DNA from: Lentilactobacillus senioris DSM 24302 = JCM 17472
GTDB lineage: Bacteria > Bacillota > Bacilli > Lactobacillales > Lactobacillaceae
Direction: 5' to 3'
DNA length: 64,000 bases
Assembly: GCF_001436555.1 (NCBI RefSeq)
Contig: NZ_AYZR01000008.1
Location: 62,001 to 126,000, forward strand
Shown: one piece after another, positions 9,689 through 18,172 of the stretch
Numbering within the stretch: the first letter of the stretch is position 1
Layout of the letters: the number at the start of each line of letters is the position of its first letter
The notes under the pieces: model-generated
Told to the model about the DNA's origin: nothing
The model's database searches: none
What the model saw: the letters and a program-made list of their open reading frames with translations, nothing else
Program-made: the position numbers and the translations under genes

Positions 9689-10371
9689 TGGTTGAATGCT
9701 TACTCTGCAATAAAAATTTTAGAAACGAATTTAGTCTTCAAAAGATTTTTAGTTTTAGTTCATTAACTAATTCTCAAATCTGCCACCGTTGCGAGGAATC
9801 GTTTAATTCATTAAACGGAAAACGCACCTGTACTAAGTGCGGGCGATTATTGGATATAAAAGCAATCAATCCATGTGCTGATTGTCAGCATTGGCAGGAC
9901 CCTGATTTTACTAATCGAGCTTTATATGAATACAATAAGGCCTTTAAAGAATATATGGTTAAATACAAATTCATGGGGGACTATCGTTTGCGGTTAGTTT
10001 TTCAAACCGAATTGAGTCGGGTAATTAATAAAACAAAGAAGATGGTGGTTGCGATTCCAGTTAACCCTGATACGTTAAAAACTAGAGGTTTCAACCAAGT
10101 AACGGGATGGTTTGCTAACGTCAAATACTACGATGTATTAACACCGATTGATACTACTAAAGCGGTAGCTCAATCTCAAAAAACCAGAAAAGAGCGACTA
10201 GAATTAAAGCAGCCGTTTCGATTAATTGAAACGGCGGTGTCGGCCATTAAAGGCCAAGACATCCTGATTGTTGATGATGTTTACACAACTGGAAGAACGA
10301 TCCGGCATGCAGCTGAGTTAATTCGAAACGCTGGAGCTCGCTCTGTGACAGGTTTAACAATGGCTCGCTAA
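9688..10371 (+). CDS. comFC: Competence protein ComFC (phosphoribosyltransferase-like)
   Basis: A 227-residue ComF-family protein required for natural transformation in species where it has been tested. The N-terminal part holds four CxxC pairs (C4/C7, C32/C35, C48/C51, C63/C66) that probably bind zinc. The C-terminal part is a phosphoribosyltransferase fold with the PRPP loop VDDVYTTGRT at 195-204. Its catalytic role is not known. It overlaps comFA by one base and is the last gene of the pair. Confidence 0.93.
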   Translation: MVECLLCNKNFRNEFSLQKIFSFSSLTNSQICHRCEESFNSLNGKRTCTKCGRLLDIKAINPCADCQHWQDPDFTNRALYEYNKAFKEYMVKYKFMGDYRLRLVFQTELSRVINKTKKMVVAIPVNPDTLKTRGFNQVTGWFANVKYYDVLTPIDTTKAVAQSQKTRKERLELKQPFRLIETAVSAIKGQDILIVDDVYTTGRTIRHAAELIRNAGARSVTGLTMAR

Positions 10372-10390
10372 AAAATAAAAAGCGCAATAT

Positions 10391-10451
10391 TTGTTATCTA
10401 TTCCGCTTTCATTTATACTATGATTATAGAAACGGTAGCCAAGCTATCGTT
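10391..10451 (+). promoter_or_regulatory. hpf promoter and 5' hairpin
   Basis: TTGTTA (10391-10396) and TATACT (10414-10419) have a 17-bp spacer. Directly after the expected start site lies a 9-bp hairpin with a 3-nt loop (10431-10439 with 10443-10451, one wobble). No T run follows it, so it is not a terminator; it may protect the 5' end of the mRNA or bind a regulator. Confidence 0.6.
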
Positions 10452-10484
10452 ACCATAATTAATATGGTGAAGGGAGAGATTAAT

Positions 10485-11051
10485 ATGCTTGATTTTAATA
10501 TTCGTGGTGAAAACATTGAGGTGACTCAAGCAATTCGGGATTACGTTGAAAAACGAATCAGTAAACTAGAAAAATTCTTTGATAATGACATTCAAGCGTC
10601 AGCACATGTGAATTTGAAGGTTTATCCGGATAAGCAGGCCAAAGTAGAAGTCACAATTCCTTTGCCATACATGACTCTTCGGGCTGAAGAAGTTTCCAAT
10701 GACTTATATGCCAGTGTTGATTTGGTAACGGATAAGTTAGAACGGCAAATTAGAAAGTACAAGACTAAGGTTAACCGGAAATCTCGTGAAAAAGGTTACA
10801 AGAAACTTGACTTTGCAGCTGCTGATTTAGTAGCTGATTTAGAAGAACAAGACGAACCTGAATCACAATTTGAAGTAGTAAGAACTAAGCGATTATCCTT
10901 AAAGCCAATGGATAATGAAGAAGCCATTTTACAGATGAACATGCTAGGGCATGACTTCTTCATCTACGAGGATGCTAATTCAGAAGGAATCGATATTGTT
11001 TACCGTCGAAATGATGGCCGTTATGGCTTGATTGAAACCGGTGAAGATTAG
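10485..11051 (+). CDS. hpf: Ribosome hibernation promoting factor, long form
   Basis: Hpf dimerises 70S ribosomes into inactive 100S particles in stationary phase or stress. The 188-residue product is the long form. It has an N-terminal ribosome-binding domain (about 1-100, opening LDFNIRGENIEVT), a charged linker, and a C-terminal dimerisation domain (about 130-185, with VVRTKRLSLKPMDNEEAILQ). I start it at ATG 10485 after AAGGGAGA; an in-frame ATG at 10464 precedes that ribosome binding site. hpf next to secA is the conserved Firmicutes order. Confidence 0.95.
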   Translation: MLDFNIRGENIEVTQAIRDYVEKRISKLEKFFDNDIQASAHVNLKVYPDKQAKVEVTIPLPYMTLRAEEVSNDLYASVDLVTDKLERQIRKYKTKVNRKSREKGYKKLDFAAADLVADLEEQDEPESQFEVVRTKRLSLKPMDNEEAILQMNMLGHDFFIYEDANSEGIDIVYRRNDGRYGLIETGED

Positions 11052-11064
11052 TTGATCGATTTTT

Positions 11065-11097
11065 AAAGCTTACCGTAAATTTTACGGTAAGCTTTTT
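11065..11097 (+). terminator. Terminator of hpf
   Basis: A near-perfect inverted repeat (11065-11079 with 11081-11095) ends in a T run. Confidence 0.9.
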
Positions 11098-11140
11098 CAT
11101 TTGATACATTATTTTAACTAAAACACAATGATGATTTTGG

Positions 11141-11169
11141 TTTTCATCACTTGGCGACAATGATACAAT
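11141..11169 (+). promoter_or_regulatory. Putative secA promoter
   Basis: TTTTCA (11141-11146, four matches to consensus) and TACAAT (11164-11169) lie 17 bp apart, about 75 bp before secA. An extra TG upstream of the -10 (11161-11162) supports it. Confidence 0.5.
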
Positions 11170-11247
11170 GGATTAGTGTGTAATATTGAAAAAAACAAAA
11201 AGACATTAAAAACTAATGAATAATGAAATGTAGAAGGGAATTTACTG

Positions 11248-13611
11248 ATGGCAAATGTATTAAAAAAATGGGTCGAAAGCGATAAAAGAGAGCTTAAACG
11301 ACTTAGCAATCTTGCCGATAAGGTCGGATCATACGCTGATGAGTATGCCCAGTTAAGTGACGAAGATCTAAAAGCAAAAACACCAGAGTTTAAGGAACGT
11401 TACCAAAATGGGGAAACTTTGGATGACTTACTTCCAGAAGCCTTTGCCGTTGCTCGAGAAGGAGCTAAGCGAGTTTTAGGACTTTACCCATTCCACGTTC
11501 AAATTATGGGGGGAATTGTTTTACACGAAGGTAATATTGCCGAAATGAAAACTGGTGAAGGTAAAACCTTAACGGCTACCATGCCCGTTTATTTGAACGC
11601 TTTAGCTGGCGAAGGGGTTCACGTTGTTACGGTGAACGAATACTTAACTGCCCGGGATGCTGCTGAAATGGGGGAACTTTATAACTGGCTAGGCTTAAGC
11701 GTTGGGGTTAACCTTAATGACTTGAGTCCTGAAGATAAACGTGCGGCTTATGCTGCTGATATTACTTATTCAACTAACAGTGAAATCGGTTTTGATTATT
11801 TACGAGACAACATGGTGGTCTACAAAGAAGATATGGTCCAACGACCATTGAACTTTGCCATTGTCGATGAAGTTGATTCCATTTTGATTGATGAAGCCAG
11901 AACTCCGTTGATTATTTCTGGTCAATCAAGTGGAACTTCTCAGTTGTATGTCCGAACTGACCGGTTTGCTAAGACTTTAACGGTGGATGAAGACTATAAG
12001 TTAGATCTAGAAACTAAAACAGTTTCTTTGACTGATCAAGGGATCGAAAAAGCTGAAGATTACTTCAACCTAGATAACTTGTATGATACTGATAATACTG
12101 CTTTAACCCACCATTTGGATCAAGCTTTACGAGCTAATTACATCATGCTTCGTGATAAGGACTATGTGGTCCAAAATGATGAAGTAATGATTGTGGATTC
12201 ATTTACTGGTCGAATTATGGACGGTCGTCGTTTCTCTGATGGATTACATCAAGCTATTGAAGCTAAGGAAGGTGTAACCATTCAAGAAGAAAGTAAGACG
12301 ATGGCTAATATCACTTACCAGAACCTTTTCCGGATGTACAAGAAGTTAGCCGGAATGACTGGTACTGCTAAAACAGAAGCTGAAGAATTCCGCGAAATTT
12401 ACAACATGGAAGTCATTTCGGTGCCAACCAACAAACCAGTTGCCCGAATTGATGAACCTGATGTTTTATATCCTAGTTTGGAATCTAAGTTTGATGCAGT
12501 GGTTGATAAAATCAAAGAATTACATGAAAAAGGTCAACCTATGTTAATTGGTACCGTGGCCGTGGAAACTTCTGAATACTTATCTAACAGATTAGACGCA
12601 GAAAATATCCCACACGTAGTTTTGAACGCTAAAAACCATGCTAAAGAAGCCGAAATTGTTACGAACGCCGGACAAAAAGGAGCCGTAACTATTGCTACCA
12701 ACATGGCTGGTCGGGGGACCGATATTAAATTAGGACCCGGGGTAGTTGAACTAGGTGGTCTAGCAGTTATTGGGACTGAACGGCATGAATCTCGGCGAAT
12801 TGATAATCAACTTCGTGGTCGTTCTGGTCGTCAGGGGGATCCAGGATTGTCTCAATTCTACTTATCTCTAGAAGATGACCTTATGTTACGTTTCGGTTCT
12901 GAACGAATCAAAAATTTCTTGGATCGAATGAAAGTGGAAGGCGACGACGCTGTTATTCGTTCTAAGATGATTACTAAACAAGTAGAATCAGCTCAAAAAC
13001 GAGTTGAAGGTAATAACTACGATTCTCGTAAGAATGTTTTGCAATATGATGACGTTATGCGTCAACAACGAGAAGTTATCTATCAACAACGTCAAGAAGT
13101 CATTGAAGAAGATAAATCATTAAAGTGGGTTATCATGCCAATGATTGAACGGACCGTTAACCGAATCGTTGATTTGCATACTCAAGGCGATCAAGCCGAC
13201 TGGGACTTAGAAACTATTTTGGACTTTGCAATTAGTGCAATTGTGAACCCAGACGAAATTAGTTTAAGCGATTTACAAAATAAATCAGCCGATGAAATTA
13301 AATCTTACTTAATGGACTTAGCTAAGAAGGTTTACGATCAAAAGAAAGAACAATTATATGACGAATCTCAAATGCTAGAATTCGAAAAAGTTGTTCTCTT
13401 AAGAGTGGTTGACGCTCACTGGACCGATCATATCGATGCCATGGATCAATTGCGACAATCCATTGGACTTCGTGGTTACGGTCAACAAAATCCGTTGGTT
13501 GAATACCAACGTGAAGGTTACACCATGTTTGAAGAAATGGTATCAGACATTGATTACGATACTACTCGCCTCTTTATGAAGGCTGAAATTCGACAAAACA
13601 TGCAACGTTAA
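11248..13611 (+). CDS. secA: Protein translocase ATPase SecA
   Basis: SecA drives preprotein export through SecYEG. The 787-residue protein has the Walker A segment TGEGKTL at 102-108, the Walker B/DEVD motif at 208-211 (IVDEVDSIL), and helicase motif residues [10 protein letters not shown] in the second nucleotide-binding fold. The preprotein cross-linking, helical wing and scaffold regions follow. The C-terminus ends shortly after the scaffold, without the cysteine-rich zinc tail (CxC...CH) seen in many SecA proteins, as is common in lactobacilli. The start at ATG 11248 follows GAAGGGA. prfB lies downstream. Confidence 0.97.
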   Translation: MANVLKKWVESDKRELKRLSNLADKVGSYADEYAQLSDEDLKAKTPEFKERYQNGETLDDLLPEAFAVAREGAKRVLGLYPFHVQIMGGIVLHEGNIAEMKTGEGKTLTATMPVYLNALAGEGVHVVTVNEYLTARDAAEMGELYNWLGLSVGVNLNDLSPEDKRAAYAADITYSTNSEIGFDYLRDNMVVYKEDMVQRPLNFAIVDEVDSILIDEARTPLIISGQSSGTSQLYVRTDRFAKTLTVDEDYKLDLETKTVSLTDQGIEKAEDYFNLDNLYDTDNTALTHHLDQALRANYIMLRDKDYVVQNDEVMIVDSFTGRIMDGRRFSDGLHQAIEAKEGVTIQEESKTMANITYQNLFRMYKKLAGMTGTAKTEAEEFREIYNMEVISVPTNKPVARIDEPDVLYPSLESKFDAVVDKIKELHEKGQPMLIGTVAVETSEYLSNRLDAENIPHVVLNAKNHAKEAEIVTNAGQKGAVTIATNMAGRGTDIKLGPGVVELGGLAVIGTERHESRRIDNQLRGRSGRQGDPGLSQFYLSLEDDLMLRFGSERIKNFLDRMKVEGDDAVIRSKMITKQVESAQKRVEGNNYDSRKNVLQYDDVMRQQREVIYQQRQEVIEEDKSLKWVIMPMIERTVNRIVDLHTQGDQADWDLETILDFAISAIVNPDEISLSDLQNKSADEIKSYLMDLAKKVYDQKKEQLYDESQMLEFEKVVLLRVVDAHWTDHIDAMDQLRQSIGLRGYGQQNPLVEYQREGYTMFEEMVSDIDYDTTRLFMKAEIRQNMQR

Positions 13612-13623
13612 TAAGTTTTATGG

Positions 13624-13665
13624 TAAGGAGGGCAGTGATGATTTTAATCGTTGGCCCTTCTTTTT
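13624..13665 (+). terminator. Terminator-like hairpin between secA and prfB
   Basis: An imperfect stem (AAGGAGGGC at 13625-13633 with GCCCTTCTT at about 13654-13662) is followed by a short T run. The prfB ribosome binding site begins 6 nt later, so it may only partly terminate. The upstream arm contains a Shine-Dalgarno-like sequence. Confidence 0.45.
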
Positions 13666-13684
13666 ACTAACGGAGGAAATAAGA

Positions 13685-14801
13685 ATGGAATTAACGGAAA
13701 GTAAAAAACAATTGGCAAAATTGCAAGAAGCCATAGCCGGCTTTAGGGGGTCACTTTGACCTTGATCTGCTAAGTGAGAGTATCTCAATTAACGAATCTA
13801 AAATGGCTGAACCAGGATTTTGGGATGACAACAATGCAGCCCAGAAACTAATTGATGAAAATAACCAACTAAAAGCTAAGTATGATCGGTTTAATGAGCT
13901 AAATAGTCTACAAGAAGACGTTGCTACGTTGGTAGATCTTTATGAAGAAGAGCCAGATGATGACATAGCAGAAGAATTAACTAGTCAGTTAACTCAGCTT
14001 CAAAATAATGTGGACCAATATCAATTATCTCTATTACTGAGTGGACCTTACGACCACAACAATGCTATCTTAGAAATTCATCCTGGTGCTGGGGGAACTG
14101 AATCTCAAGACTGGGGTTCGATGTTGTTAAGAATGTACACCAGATGGGCAGAGCAACATAACTTCCAAGTTACCACGTTAGATTATCAAGTTGGGGATGT
14201 GGCTGGAATTGACAGCGTCACATTACTAATTAGTGGTCCAGATGCTTATGGTTATTTAAGATCGGAGAAGGGAGTTCATCGTTTGGTGCGGATTTCGCCA
14301 TTTGATTCTGCTAGTCGACGTCATACTTCTTTTGCTTCGGTAGATGTAATGCCTGAACTAAATGAAGATGTAAAAATCGAGATTAATCCTGATGATTTGA
14401 AGGTCGACGTTTATCGGGCTAGCGGTGCTGGTGGACAGCACGTTAATAAGACTTCTTCTGCCGTCAGAATTACCCATTTACCAACTGGAATTGTAGTTGC
14501 TAGTCAAGCTCAACGCTCACAATTACAAAACCGGGAAACGGCAATGAACATGTTGAAGTCTAAGCTATATGAATTAGAAGAGCAAAAAAAGGCGGAGGAA
14601 AAAGCAGCCTTACAGGGTGAACAATTGGATATTGGCTGGGGTTCTCAAATCAGATCATATGTTTTCCATCCTTATTCAATGGTAAAAGACCACCGGACCA
14701 ATTACGAAACTGCTAATGTTAATGCGGTAATGGACGGTGATTTAGATCCGTTTATCAATGCCTTTTTACAATGGCAATTACAACAGGACAATCCAGATTA
14801 A
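13685..14801 (+). CDS. prfB: Peptide chain release factor 2, with programmed +1 frameshift
   Basis: RF2 recognises UAA and UGA stop codons and triggers peptide release. The reading frame is two pieces: 13685-13756 (24 codons, start ATG after CGGAGGA) and 13758-14801, joined by +1 slippage at the in-frame TGA (13757-13759). The site is classical: AGGGGG (13745-13750), TCA, CTT, TGA, C. Low RF2 lets the ribosome slip on CTT and read GAC, so RF2 controls its own synthesis. The joined protein has 371 residues, with the SPF anticodon-like tripeptide at about 204-206 and the catalytic GGQ at about 249-251. This is not a pseudogene. Confidence 0.96.
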
Positions 14802-14828
14802 AATTGGGAAAGGTTAGGATTTGAGACG

Positions 14829-15995
14829 ATGAAATATTTATTGGGATTGTTTTATTGGTTAATTACCCCCGCAGTAATTTTAGTTTTAGCTGCAATTGTG
14901 AAAAGTTATTTGATTTATAGTCATAGAGTGGCTAGAGAACGGAAATTATTCCATTCGGCCATTGATAGTGACAATTATGAAGGACGTCATTTTGTGCAAA
15001 TGAGCTTGCTACTAGGAGTGTTAGGGTCTTTAGTAAGTTTGGTAGCAGGGGTAACAGTTCCACTTTCACTGGTGGTGATTTACCCAATAGTAGCTTTAAT
15101 TTTACTAGTGATCCTTCCCCAGTCCGTTACCTTGTTAACTTTGCTGGTGACGATTGCTCTAGTGGCATTTGAACCAACTAATCTTGCCGGGTCACTAACC
15201 GCTTGGTTAACGAGATGGGGCTATCAAGCTAATAGTCTTAATCTAGTAGGAACTCTGGGATTAGTTACAATTATCGTTGGTTGCTTAGCTTTTTTTGTCC
15301 GGCGCAATGCTGGCCAACATCTGTCGCCTAAAATTGAATTTAACAAACGTAAGACTATGATTGCCGTTTATCCATTTAATGAGCTATCTGTAGTGCCATT
15401 ATTGGTATTAGTACCAGGCAATTGGTTTAGCGTTCACTTACCTTGGTGGCCGTTGCTAAATCTGGGCGGTCATTCCGTTGCATTAGTGGGATTGCCATTA
15501 GTAATTGGATTAGGGTTAACGGTTAAACACAGTTTACCCACCGCATTTTTTCAACGGTTAGGTAAACAATTAACCTGGCTGGCACTATTGGGAACGGTAT
15601 TGACGATTGTTTGTCGCTTCTTTGCTAATTGGTCTCTTTGGTCGTTATTAGCATATTTAATTGTTGGCATTATTTTAGTGGCGACAAATATTATTTATGA
15701 CCGGCAACAAGAATTTTCTAACAGTCAGGTAATGAACGGAATTAGAATTATTGGAATCCAACCTAATAGTCCAGCCGCTAAAATGAATTTGGTGGTTGGT
15801 GACGTTATATTAGAAGTTAACGGACAAAAAGTGACTAATGAAGATGATTTTTACAAAGCCTTGATTACTAATGCTACTTATTGTCACTTGAAAGTCCGGG
15901 ATAGAAATGATCAATTAAAAGTTACTGAAACGGCTATTTTTCAAGGGGCTGCTCACGAAATTGGAATTAAGGTCTTTCCGGAAAACGCAAAGTGA
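14829..15995 (+). CDS. MinJ-like multipass membrane protein with C-terminal PDZ domain
   Basis: A 388-residue protein. About eight hydrophobic segments fill residues 1-295, and a PDZ domain at about 300-385 carries the binding-loop region GIRIIGIQPNSPAAKMN followed by VGDVILEVNGQKV. No protease domain is present. In B. subtilis MinJ has this layout, lies downstream of prfB, and links DivIVA to MinD in division-site selection. The same role here is inference from topology and position; a generic PDZ scaffold is the alternative. It lies 27 bp after prfB and 10 bp before phoP, so it may be co-transcribed with both. ftsE and ftsX, often found after prfB, are absent here. Confidence 0.7.
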   Translation: MKYLLGLFYWLITPAVILVLAAIVKSYLIYSHRVARERKLFHSAIDSDNYEGRHFVQMSLLLGVLGSLVSLVAGVTVPLSLVVIYPIVALILLVILPQSVTLLTLLVTIALVAFEPTNLAGSLTAWLTRWGYQANSLNLVGTLGLVTIIVGCLAFFVRRNAGQHLSPKIEFNKRKTMIAVYPFNELSVVPLLVLVPGNWFSVHLPWWPLLNLGGHSVALVGLPLVIGLGLTVKHSLPTAFFQRLGKQLTWLALLGTVLTIVCRFFANWSLWSLLAYLIVGIILVATNIIYDRQQEFSNSQVMNGIRIIGIQPNSPAAKMNLVVGDVILEVNGQKVTNEDDFYKALITNATYCHLKVRDRNDQLKVTETAIFQGAAHEIGIKVFPENAK

Positions 15996-16005
15996 GGGAT
16001 GAATT

Positions 16006-16701
16006 GTGAAATCAGTTTTGGTGGTGGATGATGAACCGTCGATCGTAAAACTATTGAAATACAATTTACAACAGGCTAATTTTGAAGTGGTTACCGCTGA
16101 TAATGGTAAATCAGCAGTGGAACTAGCTAAACAAACTAATTTTGATATTATTTTGTTGGACTTGATGTTGCCTCAATTAACTGGAGAAGAAGTTTTGAAG
16201 GTGTTAAGGCGTGATGGGATTAATACGCCTGTAATTGTAATTACCGCTAAAGATTCGGAATTTGATCGAGTTTTAGGATTAGAAATTGGTGCGGATGATT
16301 ATGTTACTAAACCTTTTAGTCCAAGAGAAGTTTTGGCTCGGATTAATGCGGTGCTAAGACGAACCACCGAAACGCAACTGGTTAATAGTAATAAAGTTGC
16401 TAGTATTCAGCGAGTTAAAGTAGATGAGCAATTGGTGACAGCTACCCTAGATGGACATGAATTGGTGTTAACTCCCAAGGAATTCAAGCTATTAGCTTAT
16501 TTAGCTAAACACCCCAAGCAAGTGTTATCACGGGAGCAACTTGCTAAAGCAATTTGGGGAACTGATTACGTTGGTGACAGCAGAATGGTTGATATGCAGA
16601 TTGCTCATTTACGAGAAAAAATGGAAGCCGATCCTAAGCATCCGGAAATGTTAACCACGGTTCGCGGATTTGGTTATCGATTTGATACGGAGCCCAAATG
16701 A
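16006..16701 (+). CDS. phoP: Phosphate response regulator PhoP (OmpR family)
   Basis: A 231-residue response regulator. The receiver domain (about 1-120) has the acidic pair D8/D9, phospho-acceptor D52 in IILLDLMLP and the conserved lysine in DYVTKPFSP. The C-terminal winged-helix DNA-binding domain (about 130-228) ends with HLREKMEADP and TVRGFGYRF. It starts at GTG 16006 after GAGGG. The phoR start overlaps its stop by 4 bp (ATGA). The downstream pst-phoU genes identify its regulon. Confidence 0.93.
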   Translation: MKSVLVVDDEPSIVKLLKYNLQQANFEVVTADNGKSAVELAKQTNFDIILLDLMLPQLTGEEVLKVLRRDGINTPVIVITAKDSEFDRVLGLEIGADDYVTKPFSPREVLARINAVLRRTTETQLVNSNKVASIQRVKVDEQLVTATLDGHELVLTPKEFKLLAYLAKHPKQVLSREQLAKAIWGTDYVGDSRMVDMQIAHLREKMEADPKHPEMLTTVRGFGYRFDTEPK

Positions 16702-18053
16702 AAAATAAAGCGATCAAAAGTTTAATTATAATTAGTAGTCTTAATTTACTAATTGCCATTCTATTTATGAGCTGGGAATTAAAGCACCAGTTTTTGACTG
16801 GAAGAGTAATGTTATTAACAATCATGACGTTAGAGTTAGTGGGATTAATCGTTTACCTACTTAATTTAAGTCAGCAAATTAAGCACATTAGTCAACGAGC
16901 AAATGCAATTGCGTCAGGGGCAGAACGGGGACCGGTCATCGATCCTCCCAGCAGCTCCTTTTATGATTTAAATAACGCATTGAACCAAATTCAAATTCAT
17001 CAGCGACATCAGCAAATTACCGTCACTAATATTACCGACGAACTGGTGGGGGTTTTAAACCACTTGCCAGTAGGGGTAATGGTAATTGATCAGCAACAAA
17101 ACGTTACATTAGCTAACCGGGCTTTTTCACAAATGACTGAAAAAGAAATCAGCACGGCCCCACATCCATTTACGGACGATGTAAGTAATGCTGCATTGTT
17201 AAACATGATCAACTCCGCGTTAATGAGCCATCAAAACGGCCATAAGGAAATCACTAACTTTCAACGGGCGCGGACTTGGGATGCTCAAGTAGTTAATCTG
17301 GAAGGCGCTGTTCCGGCAGTGGTAGTGATCTTATACGATATCACTATGTTAGTAGCAGCCAAGCAAAGCCAAATTGATTTCTTGAGAAATGCCAGTCATG
17401 AATTAAAAACCCCGGTTGCTACTATTCGGGGCTTTACAGAAACCTTGCAAGCGGGGGCTAAAGATGATCCGGAAACGTTAACTGATTTTTTACAAGATAT
17501 TGAAAATGCTAGCCAACAGCTAACCGATTTAGTCAATGATATTTTGGTAATTTCTCATGTTCAGATGCAAGAAGCGGGAGAAATAGAACCAATTGAGTTG
17601 GCAGATTTAGTTCAGCAAGAAATGGGGCATTGGCAACTAGCTGCAGAAAGTAAGCAAGTAAGCCTGACTGATCAGATCGACTCACAATTAGTAGTGGTTG
17701 GTAACCGTCAGGCCTTGAAGCGGATTGTTAGTAATTTAATCAGCAATGCGATTAAATATAACTGGGAAGCCGGAGAAGTTATGATTAATGCTGGTAGTAA
17801 TACTAGTCAATGGTGGCTTGAAGTCAGTGATACTGGAATTGGCATTGAAGAAGCAGCTATCCCCCGTGTTTTTGAACGGTTCTTCAGAGCCGATCAATCT
17901 CATAGTAACCAAGTAGTTGAAGGAACTGGACTAGGGTTGGCCATTGTTGCTGAATTGGCGGCAACTTACCATGCCCATATCGATATTACTAGTAAAGTTA
18001 ATCAGGGAACGACAATTAAATTAACGTTTCCAGTAACTAATAAAAAGAATTAA
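16698..18053 (+). CDS. phoR: Phosphate sensor histidine kinase PhoR
   Basis: A 451-residue membrane kinase that phosphorylates PhoP. Two membrane segments (about 8-25 and 36-56) are joined by only some ten residues outside the cell, so there is no extracellular sensor domain. A PAS domain spans about 115-220. The HisKA box NASHELKTP contains H234, followed by the N box NLISNAIKYN and the glycine boxes DTGIGI and GTGLGLAI. Signal input probably comes through the Pst transporter and PhoU, as known for PhoR relatives with reduced sensor regions. It is coupled to phoP by a 4-bp overlap. Confidence 0.92.
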   Translation: MKNKAIKSLIIISSLNLLIAILFMSWELKHQFLTGRVMLLTIMTLELVGLIVYLLNLSQQIKHISQRANAIASGAERGPVIDPPSSSFYDLNNALNQIQIHQRHQQITVTNITDELVGVLNHLPVGVMVIDQQQNVTLANRAFSQMTEKEISTAPHPFTDDVSNAALLNMINSALMSHQNGHKEITNFQRARTWDAQVVNLEGAVPAVVVILYDITMLVAAKQSQIDFLRNASHELKTPVATIRGFTETLQAGAKDDPETLTDFLQDIENASQQLTDLVNDILVISHVQMQEAGEIEPIELADLVQQEMGHWQLAAESKQVSLTDQIDSQLVVVGNRQALKRIVSNLISNAIKYNWEAGEVMINAGSNTSQWWLEVSDTGIGIEEAAIPRVFERFFRADQSHSNQVVEGTGLGLAIVAELAATYHAHIDITSKVNQGTTIKLTFPVTNKKN

Positions 18054-18077
18054 TCCAAAAGGATTAATTCTTTTTTA
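18046..18077 (+). terminator. Terminator of phoPR
   Basis: An 11-bp perfect stem (18046-18056 with 18061-18071) with a 4-nt loop and a T run overlaps the phoR stop codon. It separates phoPR from the pst operon. Confidence 0.9.
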
Positions 18078-18093
18078 TTGCCCTAATTCAAAA

Positions 18094-18147
18094 TTTACAC
18101 AATATTTACATAAGTGCAGTTTTAGATTTACAATCCCTTGCTATGCT
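18094..18147 (+). promoter_or_regulatory. PHO-box-like repeats and promoter of the pst operon
   Basis: TTTACA occurs at 18094-18099, 18105-18110 and 18127-18132, which is 11 bp and then 22 bp apart, all on one DNA face. This is the spacing of PhoP-binding direct repeats in Bacillus and lactobacilli. A degenerate copy would fall at 18116. A possible -10 TATGCT lies at 18142-18147 with no good -35, consistent with activation by PhoP~P. Confidence 0.75.
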
Positions 18148-18172
18148 ATTAACTGTAAGGGAGGAGTCGCAA

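Noticed and set aside
13803-14801. prfB starting at ATG 13803 as a shorter gene or a broken pseudogene
   Set aside because: The upstream 24 codons, the ribosome binding site at 13671-13677 and the AGGGGG...CTTTGAC site show the normal programmed frameshift of RF2.
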